Assembly: GCA_030544215.1 (NCBI GenBank)
Contig: JARZZO010000013.1
Location: forward strand, 1,169,001 to 1,233,000
Direction of reading: 5' to 3'
Length of the DNA: 64,000 nt
DNA from: Zantedeschia hybrid cultivar
Taxonomy: Eukaryota; Streptophyta; Magnoliopsida; Alismatales; Araceae
The translations under genes and the position numbers were made by a program. Shown piece after piece: positions 50,001 to 62,000 of the stretch (position 1 is its first letter; every line of letters begins with the position of its first letter). The notes below the pieces were generated by a model, which searched no databases, had not been told where the DNA came from, and saw only the letters and a program-made list of their open reading frames with translations.

Positions 50001-53000
50001 TCTACGGTCAAGTTCCTTAAGGTCAGACCAATGGGCTTGAACCTATAGTCGAGATCTTTACGATCACACCATTGGATTGATGTCTATGGTCAAGATTTCT
50101 AAGATCAAACCATTAGTTTTTTGCATTATCGTTCATGATCGACACGATCACATCATTGGATCAATTTTGACGGTCTAGAACGACATGATTTGACCATCTA
50201 ATCAATATTGACGGATTTGATTGACATAATAAGACCATTAGATTGAGCTTAATGTTGTGATCAAGGTGGAGCCATTGGATATTAACACATCAACATGTAA
50301 CTAACAATGACTTGATTTGTGTCTTTATATGACTTAATTTGAGTCATAGTGCTATATGACTTATTTTGTGTCATAACATTATATGACTTAGTTGATGTCA
50401 TTACATTATTATGTTGTTATGATGGTCATGTTAATGTATGACTAACCATGGCCTATACATCATGTTGTGACGTGATACTAACATGACAAGGATGGTCTCA
50501 TTAATGAATAATGCATAGCTAATGACCATATCAATTGAAAGTCACATTAGTAACAAATGACAAATGATGAAATTAATAATCATATATTGACATATGATCA
50601 AATTAATGATCATATGCACACATCATTATATGTTACAATATGACACATAGGAAGGTTAGGCTAAAGCCTTACAACCCAAGACATACAAGAGAATGAATGC
50701 CAAAGCCTTGCTACTCAAAACACAAGCTGATAGTCCAAGTTGAGAGTCCTCCTCATGAGGGAACTCTCCACCTTTGCCTCTCTTCTGCATAGGAGGGTTA
50801 GGCTAAAGCCTTACAACCCAAGACATACAAAAGAGTGAATGCCAAAGCCTTACCACTCAAAACACAAGCTAAGGGTCCTTCTCGTGAGGAAACTCTCAAC
50901 CTTTGCCTCTCTTCTGATCCCCTTACATGAGACTGCCCAAGGGGCATTTATAGCCTCCCGAGGAGGCAGTTACCAGGCCAAGGCCCATCTACACCAGGTG
51001 GAGGTTAAACTTTCTTCTCGCTTGCAAGAATTTCAAGTGAAGGCTCACCTCCACTGGGCTATGCTTTTGGAGAAGTAACCACGGGAAATTACCTATGAGG
51101 GGGATGAGGATTTGACTAAGTCCCACTCCACCTCCACTGGATGGCAAGTTTGGAGCGCGAATTCCTGTAACCATTTTTATGTACCTCCACCAGGTTGTGG
51201 TTGAGTAGGAAGGTTACTACAAAGTAAAAGGTAAAATTCTAACCATTCCCGCTCTTCCATCTCCGCCAGATGGTGATTATTCTTGTAAGCACGTTAAAAG
51301 CATACTCAACCGGTGTAGCTGGGTGAAGATTTTTATAAAACCCCCTCTTGCGAAGTCTTTTACTTTCATTTACTGTTTATCTCTTACCCCTATAGGTGAA
51401 AACAGCATAAAAATAGGATTATTTTTCATACCCCCCCCTTTTTTTGTATTTTTTTATCTAACCAAGTATTAGTTAGTTAAAAAAGAGGAGGCACAAACTC
51501 CTCCACCTCCACCAGATGCCTCGGGGAGGTGGAGGGAGTTGCGAGCTCCCTTTTACCCAATGGATGCTGGAATCCCACCACAGCTGGGATTCCTCCCACC
51601 GGGACCCCCCACCTCTACCGGGTGGCTTCCCTTCATCTGGTGGAGGTCAAGAACCCCACCACAAGTGGAAATTTCCCACCGGTGGTGGGAACAAGCCCCC
51701 ACCCTCACTGGTGGGCTTTCCCAACCCGGTGAGGGTAGGGAGTCCACTGGGGTTGGGATTGTTCAACAACCATGGTTGGCAGTACCGGCCGATACTGGGC
51801 CGGTACCGGTACTGCCATCCATGTCAACAACCCCCCCCCCACCCCTAGTGGAGTTTGAATTGGAAGGGTCCACCGGTTTCTCCCTATCTTTATCTTCTCT
51901 CTTTTTTTCTGTTTTATAAATGCATAGCAAGGGCAGGCCTCCTTTTTTGCTCTTGCTGCCACATGCTACTGTCGTTGGTGCTTTTGCTTCTTCATCTTCA
52001 GTTTTTTTTGTTCAACAAGTTCCCACGTGGGAAGGCGGATAGTGGGAGAATAAGCTCATGTTTATGAAAATCTGCCCACAAAATGGTGAATCTAATTCTA
52101 ATACAACTCGAGATGATATATCCTTATAGCAACAGCAGCAGGAAAGTCTTCACTATGAACCTTTGCTTATATTTAGACCTTTGCTTATATTTAGGGTTTG
52201 TTCAATATCAATCCCTATAAAATTATGTATTTCAAAATAAGTCCTCATATCTTACATATTTTGATATAAATCCCTACTGAATTTTTTATCTTTTAATCCT
52301 TGCTATTTACTTCCTCCAGTTTTTCTTAACTTTACCACAGTTAAATATGAGTTAACCTTTAACTCACCCCCATGGATCAGCATCTCCTTGTGAAAGGATT
52401 CCCGTTCTTGCTACCGTTCTCGCTGCTAGATGCCGTTGTCACCGTTCTTGCTGCTAGGTGCCATTGCTACCATTTTTTCTGTTGCTCTTCTTACTGCTTG
52501 GCCACTGGAACCTGTCGCTGCTGTTGCTATTAAGGTGGTTAAAGCTAGAATATCAAAGGCGTCCGCAGTTGGAAGCCAATAGACAAGATGACCGGGGGGG
52601 AGGGGGGGGGTGGGGAAGGATATTCTTTGCTGTGCAGCACGAATGACTTGTCCCCTCCAATGGAGAAATCACAAATGAAGCTGCCATAGCTCCTCCTCAG
52701 CCAGGAGGTGAACACCCACACTTCTACATCTTTCCTTTTGTCTATTCTTATGAATTTAGTGGTACCATCTACTTTTCAAAAAAATAACATAAATTGACTT
52801 TTTAAGGATTAAAGGCTAAATACGTTAGATATAGGGACTTATTTCAAATTTGCTATATTTTAGGGATCGATATCAAAGAAGCCCTTATATTTAATGAGCA
52901 AGTTAAACAAAAATATTACTTGGGAATGTAAAATGGAATAGCACTAGAAAATCATGTGAAGCTGTGAATTACCTTGAGGAGATCAAACACCTTTTCTGCA

Positions 53001-56000
53001 ATATATTTTTGTTGCACTGATCCAGACCTCACCTTGTCAGGGTGGACGCAGAGTGTTGCTTTCCTGTAGACCTTTTTCACTGAAGCAGCAGTGATTAAAT
53101 CAGTCAAAGATACTGGTTGCCAGCTGCTGTCTGCCCACAGCACCTGAAAAGAATACAGACAAAAGCAGCAAGAATTAAGATATATTATACTGATAAACAA
53201 CAAAGGACATAGGATCTAGCCAGTCTTGATGTAAAGTAAAAGGCATGAATGCCATTAAAAAGCTTTTCCTTTTTTGCCAACACCAAAGCATAACTAATCT
53301 ACCGCATCAAACAGAAGAAAGCCCAAACAACTCACTGAAAACTTTCATTCATGTGGGACATCAGGATCCAAAACATGCTCTGGTGGTTGATGATGACGAG
53401 GTTGAAAGACAATTGGGCTAGACTGGCTTGCTGAACGTGTTAGTTTGTATTGCTTTGCTCCGTGGGAGAGAAAAGACACCAAAAACGCAAGAACGGAAAA
53501 AGACATGATCAGACCTAATATAATGGAAGGAACAGCAGCAAGAGTCCAATTTCCATGAGGAAAAATGTGGCAGAGTTGTGGTTTCCAGCCACTAGACTTT
53601 CTACAGCTTGCTGATGGCTAGGTAGGTGAGAGGTGGATCTCACAGGATGCCACAAAATGTTGACCCATATGGCTCTGAGGCAACTCACCAAACAGGATAG
53701 CATGCACTTCTTGAGATGAAAGAGTATGGGATGACACGGATGATGTTGAACAACAACACAGGAAGCAAAGGCTGTCCTCTATCACTGTGCCAACACTCCA
53801 CGCCAATCAAACAACACTGCTGTGAAGATCACCAGTGGCAATCGTGCCAGGGTCCTCGTCAGTTGCCCCTAGTTGAAGAAACTTGTCCATGAATTTTAAA
53901 ATGATGTAGGATCAAACAAAACATGCTAAGTGCAGAGGAAGAATCTAATAATGTCATAGGAACGAGACCACTGTCTAGATCACAAATGCTGCACTTCTAT
54001 GAGATCCAACAAATATCATATCAAGGCTATAGATACACCGTATCCACGTAGGTCTCCAACCTATAGCAAGATGGTATGGGACCTCATACAATGTTTGACA
54101 CTCGAGTACATTGAACAATGAATGCCCAGTGTCTCATTGCAACAAGCACCATTCAGAGAGTCTGCCTCAAAAGCAATCAAAGTTCCAATCTAAAATACAC
54201 TCAGTGGATAGAACTATGTCCCCATGACTAATCAACCAAAACGTCATCATTGCCAATAGCAATGATCATGCACGCAAATGTCTAGTGTCTTGTCACTAAA
54301 AGCAACAACCGCTTGGTCTACCTAAAACACAACCCAATCCAAACTTCACTCAGTGAATAGAAATATGTCGCATGACTCATCAATCATAGGGTCATAATCT
54401 TGACAATGATATGTCCTATGTAAATCATTCATTAATGCTCAGACTAGAATCGGACAGAAGTGCACCAATAAGCCCTTCAATGCCATTTTTACTGCTTGAT
54501 ATTCTCAACACTAGAAGAGTGTACAGCCTAAATCACCTTGTCTATGTGATATCATACAATCTGTTGAACTTTATCAGACTCAGACATGACAGGAAGATCT
54601 TTAGGACCTTGAGGTGTAAGAACTACCTAAGATCTTAATCTAATACCAATTTGCAACTATAAGATTGACCAACTCTGTATTTAACAGTGAAGTAGGAAAG
54701 GGAAAAGATTAGATGCTCGGTTTCAGGAATATAGCATGGTTTCAACAGGTCATTATTCACAATCAGGTTATTCGGCGATAACAAGGGATTGGGTGCTCAG
54801 ATCTCAATGGACTTTCCCCCCATGTTGGATGAAAGAGATCGATCAGCATAATGCTTATATATGGTTTTATGTGGTAGCTAGTTGGATTTGTGTCTCTGGT
54901 GTCTTGACTTTTATTCAGGTCAGTGCCAAGAGGTGTTGGGGAAATCATGTTAGGGCCAGATGAGGGCTATCTATTTCTCATGGTAGCCAAAAAGAACGGG
55001 TGGTAGTGACCGAAAGTCAAAATGGTTATGCGTCCCCAGAGATCAGGATAAGTAGGATTCCGGCAGCCTCTGATGACAAAGCTGAGCGGCAGGTGGGTTG
55101 AACTAGGCTGCACTCACATCTTGTCATCTTAGTTTTAGATTTTTCTTTTCTTGTGAGAAATAGGTCACAGGACACAGGATGAGAAGGAAAATAATGGTCA
55201 GACATCCGACAGCAGGTTGCACTGCACCTCAGTCTGACAGGATGGATTTCTGGTGGGATTACGAGGAGTAGGAAAGCAGGTAGCGGAGCAGCAGTTTCTG
55301 GCTGGTACATTTGCTGCAGTTCGGTAATAGCTGGTAGCTGTCGGGTAAATCTCAGGTGGTCATGAAACAGAGAACTTGGAGGGCTCTATCATGAAAATCA
55401 CTGTGCCTATGTTTGGTACTGGATAATCCAGGAATAGGATCACTTATTTCCACCACCTGTTTCGTAATATCTCTCCTTTTTTCTTTTTCTTTTTTTGCAG
55501 GGGAGGGGGGGTGTTAGCCTATCCCTCGATCCTCATTTTTGGGGATAAATCATTCTATCAAAAATGTGGCATGACTATCCCCAACTCATTTTCTCCTTTT
55601 CTTACCAACATACCATGAGAAAATGGTTGCAGTCTACTATCCTGTGCCCATGACGGGGTGTAGACTGTAAATGGGCAGTCTGATCTAAACTTGTAGAAAG
55701 AACATACACTTGTGTGTGTGGGTGGGGCTGTGTTCTGAAGCCTGCCAGCAGACCTGCTGGAAAACTTTGCAGCACTTAAATGCTGCACAGCTCTGAGCAG
55801 AGCAGCCCTGCCTGCCCCACATGCAAGCACCATTTTTTATAACATTGGCCATCCAATCTCCCATCTCCATTGAGCGCATGGATGCATGTTAGTAGAATGT
55901 AACCATTTCCTACTTATGGATAAGGATGATTTATGCCAGAACAGGTCAGCATAAAGTTTTGATACAAAACCCAGCCCGAGGACAACACGCACTCTGTGAG

Positions 56001-59000
56001 ATGAAATAAAGCATGAGAAGAAGATGCACGTGTTGTGGACATCATGACAAAGACAAAAGGAAGGAAGAACAGCAGAACACCTCGAGAAAGAGTCTTGGGA
56101 AAAAGGACGAAGGAACCCAAGACTAGATACAGCTTCACATGAGAAGATTAAGCACACATGCTAAAAAGGCCTCCCATTGAAGAGCCTCATAAGGAATGAC
56201 TTCATTGCAACAGGCTGTTGGTTCATCACACTGGTGCTCCCGCAGAGGAAAATGGATCATGCCATAACATTTTTGTTAACAAGGCCATCATTATTATTAG
56301 TTCTGACTTTAATATTAATGATGATTAAATTGAATCTTAAGCATCCTAAAGTAATTAGAAGATGAGTATCCATAACAATTTGTTGTCCTAATCACCACCC
56401 TAAATCATAAATTAAAGAAATGCCTTCAATATTGCATTGGTAGCTATATAGATAATCATCAAATCCCAAAAACAACACTTTCTCTGAGTTTGACTCAGTT
56501 CCACCGAAGAACAACCATGTCGTGTAAACTCTTAGCTCCTGCGTCAACAAGAGCATACATTTCCAATGCTCACTAAAACTCTGTAAAGATCCCTTGTAAA
56601 CAAGGACAGCATAATGATGCCAAATAAACAAAAAGAAAGTTAAGACACATAAAACTATGTGGGATTATTCCTGCATAACACCTTCCACTTCCAGCAATCT
56701 AGCTTATTCACAAAACAACCAATTACCATTCCTAATCATCATCTCAGATGATAATCATGCGGTGGTAGTCCGAAGCATTAAACATGCAAGCCCTCCCTCT
56801 CCAATGCCTATTAAAGTACCCTTGCCTTACATCATGCCCTCACATCTGTTAAAACATTGGGCATCCAACTCAAAATCATAAGCCTGAGCGGAGATGGATC
56901 CATTATTATAAACATATTTTATTTTTATGACTTCATTAATGTGAGACTGTTCTATCATGCGGACAATGACAAAGCCAAAAAGAAATATAATTGTGATCTC
57001 TGGCACCATATTAAAGTAGTAAGGCTGTCCAACTCAAAACCTTGAAGCTGAGAATAGAGAGGGCTCCACTATGTTAGACATTTTATTTTCATCTCTTACC
57101 CAATGTGGAACTAATCTAGCAACATTATTTTTTCCTGCCTCATTTTGGCACATAATACACCCAAAAAAACTTCTTAGGATCATCAAATAGTAAAAAGAGT
57201 AGCCTAGTGATATGAGGCACACAGCTTTCCTGCTGTTTTTTGCAGAAACATTGCTTCCAATTTAGAATTAGTGACCTCCAGGTTGCAACAGAGCAATATC
57301 ACCATTGCACCAGGGCTCCCCTTCAAACATGTCCATCGTCAAACAATAAAAGGAAGAAATCCAGCTGATAGCCGAAGTTTGAGTTTCAGAGTCCACAAGA
57401 AACCACCATTCATGGAATACCTTTTAATTTCTAAACTCCCACATGCCTACAGGGAATTCATTCAAGTATACACACAAGAATTAACAAGAGGTGATGAAGT
57501 ATCCATGACAGAAAGCTGCCTTATTTTAACAGTGAAATTAGCTCATAAATCTTCTGCTTGTGAAAATGGAAACATGAGGCATAGATATAATTTTCTCCTT
57601 GCTATACGTCCATCTGAAAACCCAAGCAAGTTTGTCAATTCTAACCTTATCCTTGAATTCTACAGCATCACTGGCAGCAAACCTCACTTCATCCAACTCA
57701 ACATTATATTTTTCCAATTCTTCAAACCACTACCAGAAAAAGCTATATCAGGCTAACCTACCAGCCCTGACCATATATTTTCCTTTAATCATTTCACTAT
57801 TGAACCCATCCCCAAAATAACTCCTCCATATTCCTGAAAAAGGATAAAATAATTAAACTGTAATCTAGAAAAAAGTTCCTTGCTCCATTCCGTCATCTGC
57901 TTCCTTGCCGTCAAATAGAATAAGCTAGAATTTAATCTCAGTTTGCAATGTTTCTAGCTATTTCTTTTCTTGCATTTTTATACACCTATATCAACCACAT
58001 ATGTTCACAATTGTGTCAAAAATCTTAAATTCATTGGACATGAATCAATAGAGTAAAGAGCACAAAATAAGCAATGGTATATGCTATAGGTAATGAACCA
58101 TGAAAGCCTTCATGCCCTACAGAAAAGCGTGACAAGAACACTACTATATTATGTTGGTTTGTTTGTAGTCTGAGGGGAAAAATATTATGTTTGCAAGTAT
58201 ATACATATGACTCATACTTTCCATCTATTCAATGAAGCAATGTCAGACGTGTTTTGTGTTCACAGCCGGAACATAGTCAGATACAGTATGGCAAAGATAC
58301 AGTAAGTAAAATTCGATCTGAATTTTGAATAAGACAGTCAGTCAAACAAATAAAGAAGGCAAAAGAGAATGGTAAAATATGCATGAGCTTTACATGTCAA
58401 CCTGTATAGAACTTGAAGAAAATAATTATATAATAAATTTTGTATTAATCCAATTATGAGCTTATGTCAATGAAGAAAGATTGCACCTTTCATTTAGAGA
58501 TTAGGAACTAATTTTCGTTGCCCCAAAAAAATGAAGATCACTAGACATTGTTTGCAGCATATGTTAGCATACAATTATTGGCTTATGAGACATAACTAAT
58601 TATATTTTTATATTTTATTCAAATACATAGGATGTACAATGAGATGCTTTAAGCATTTTCGTATCACAAGAAAATAAGTGGTGTGCCAAATAAAATGAGT
58701 ATTTTCCTTATCTTCCAAGTTGATATGGCAATTGGAAGTTAATTCAAATTTTGTGTGCACGTGTAATACATGTCTGATACATGAATTTAACTATGCTCCG
58801 GTCACACAAGTTGCTCCTCTACTTTAAACAGGAGAGGGACTCTAGAATGTTTGGCTTAGAAGCTAGTGTATTAAAAGCATTTGAATCGGCATCACGCTCA
58901 ATGGGTAGGAGGTGAGGTGGAAGCATACTTGCAGAAGTGTGTGAGTGGATGCAAGAGAATAGAAGCCAAGGGACAGCAGAAATATGATTCTAGAAGCAAG

Positions 59001-62000
59001 TTCTAGATTCATGTGATTTGTCATTCTCAGGAGTTAGTGGTCAAGAAATAGGGGTGGCAATGAGCTGAGCCGAGCCAATCTTTGCCGAGCTTGAGCTCAG
59101 CTTGACAGAGAAATTTCAAGCTCAAAACGAGCCCAAGCTTTAATTCAAACCTGGAACAAGGCTCGAGCTTGGGCTAGAGTGGGAAAAATCGAGCTCAAGC
59201 CAAGCCTGAGCCTAGCTTGCAGGTTAAAAGGCCCAGTTAATTTCTTTGGCCCAAACTGCAGGAAGGAATGAAGAATTGGGAAGCGGCCAGGTCAATTTAT
59301 AAATGAACTTTTTTTTCTTTTCTTTTCTTTTTCTCTTTTTCTTTGGGGGGGAGGGAGGGGGGTTGTTGTTGTACAAAATGGGTGGGCAGCCACCCGTCTG
59401 TGCAGGCGGGTGGGTGGGCATGCTTTCTTCCTTCTCCTTTCATCCATCTACTTTTGCATCTCCCACTTTTCTCTGGAAAGTACTGTTGCACCTGCATTTT
59501 TATTTATGATAGGCAAAAACTACTTCCAAATTATACAAATATCATAGTTTTACCTTGTTTCATATGTTAAGGACTAATTATGTTTATAACTGTTGACGAT
59601 ATTGTATAAGTTACCAAATCTTTTAATTCCCTGCATGATGCCTGACAGTTTGTCATGCAACCGGCAGAGAAACACCAACAGGACGGCACAAAGAAACAGC
59701 TGCAGTCTTACCTGCAAAATGCCACTAGCACTTAACAGTCAGCAACAGCAACTGCTAGTGCAACAATCAGCTCCCATTCCCAAGTCTCCAAAAATCTACC
59801 TTTCCCTCTTTTGCTTTTTCTTTCTTTGGTTAGGGAATCAAGGACTGATTCCCATTTCATGCTACACCATGAAGGTCTCTGCACTATATTTGTAATGTTT
59901 ATTGTATTCTGATCATGGTATGAGTCATAGAAGTAAACAAACCCCTGATCATAGTTTATCAAGTTTCACTTAGACTAGAACACTTCCATTCCTCTCGTTA
60001 GACCATCTGTAGCACTCATAGCTACAGCTCTAACTCGATTGTTCCTTTTTGGTAAACAGTCACCTGGGCCTGGTCACTGTGACCCCCTTTGTGATAGAAA
60101 GTTTAAATTATATTATACTTATTCCTAAATTTTTCCTAGAAAAAAAAACTCTCTCATGGGCTACTGGTCGAAGATAATCCAATATCACTTTGCATTGCAA
60201 ACACCTCAGCACACTTCAAATGGCATTGATCTTACATCAACAACCCTTGTAAAATATTTTGCTCTCATGCAACAAACTGCATCCAGAAACCTAAACTTCT
60301 TAAAAGTCCACATCTGAAACCATACTATACCCATCAGTTGACATAACTTGTGCTAACTGCCAAACACCTTTCAGAAGAGGGTGTGGGGATAATGGTGCTA
60401 TGTGCTAACTGCATAACATTGAACAACAAATACATGTCGACCTTGTAAAGAGTGATTATAAAGACGTACTACAAAAGAACTCTTCTATGGTTGCACAAGA
60501 TGACCGGCTGATTGCCATTGGATGTAAGTGAATCATAATGCAAGATTGTCATTACTCCTTAATGGATTACGCAATTATAAGGTATCCTGTGACCCATTTT
60601 ACCTTGAAGAAATATCTATTGTTCGATGAACCAACTTTCACATATAGCTGGCTGCGTTTGGCCTTAGCTGGATACAGTTCTAAACTGTAGTAGTATTCTA
60701 AGCATGATGTACACATTGAAAAACTTAACAAGGGAATGAGAAGAATCATGAAACAAGAAAGAAAATGAATTCCACTAATAAGGCAAACAAAGCAACTTTT
60801 GAAAGAGAAAACGGAAAGTAATGCATAACGTCAAACAGAAGAAGGGGCAATATAGAACATTGACCTACATATTGTAAAGTTGATAACAATGCTCGTAGGT
60901 TGCCCTCTTTTCCGGCAGCCCAACGCCTTATCTCAGTATTAAGTGATTCAGAAACCCTCTGAAAGCAAAGGAACATGATTGACGATAGTAACTAGTAAAA
61001 ACAATGGATACATGGAATAAGAGGTGCCAGCATGTGCACATAAATGGAAGACATAAAGGGTTAAAAGAGTAATATATCACTTCCATGTCTAACAGTCAAA
61101 CTATGATACACTCATACTCAGAGAGGGATATGGAGGCTTACATCTCTTTCAGCTTGCTCCCTTCGCATTTGCAGCTCACGCTCATTTTTCTCAGCCAGTG
61201 CTTTTACCTGAAGATTCAAAAAAAGAAAAAAAACTGGTAAGATTTTTTTTAAAAAAACTATATCTACAATAACTGAGAACTAAAATTATTTTGTTTTAGC
61301 AGTTTTGGAACATATGATAAGTGATGTCATTTGTTCATATTCCTTAGAGAATGACAAAAGAAAAAGTTTCCAACTTCCAGAAACATACTGTACGCTCACG
61401 TGTCCTTTGTTCCCGTTCTAGCCTTGCTCTTCGTCTTTCTTCCGGTTCACCTTCGATTTCTTGGAATTCTTCAGATGGTGAATCTGCTTTACATGAAACA
61501 TTTTTTATTAGCCAAGAGGTGATGGATGTCCTGAGGGGACATGCCGCCATGAAAATGTTGTTACATTGCAGAAAGGATATTACTTCTGAAAACTGATGTC
61601 AGATCATCCATAATATTCACTGTCGATGATGGCCTTTTCATGCTGGATGATGAACCAGACATTTTCTGAGATCCAGCTGGTTTTCCATTGTTTTGAAACT
61701 GAGTGTCAAAAGCAGATTCCTGAGAAAAAGAAGAAACATAAATGACACAAATATTTAATCACAAAAATCAGACATACATCAACAACAAAGGCTAAAAGGA
61801 CAACAGGTTCTCACATAGGAGCTAGACCTTTCCCTTGGTGCACTATTTGCTCGAGCACCCATACCAAAAAATGAGTCGAGATCATTCTCATTCTTCTGTT
61901 GCTTCTCTCTTGCCATAGCAGCAGCTCTTTCCCGAGCTTCAGCAGCAGCCCTTTCAACTGCAGCACGCTGTGCTCTACCTCGCACTTCAGCTGCAGCTCT

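Noticed and set aside
57271..57756. 161-aa + strand open frame
   Set aside because: It runs through the reverse strand of an Au-like SINE and intron DNA, with no domain.
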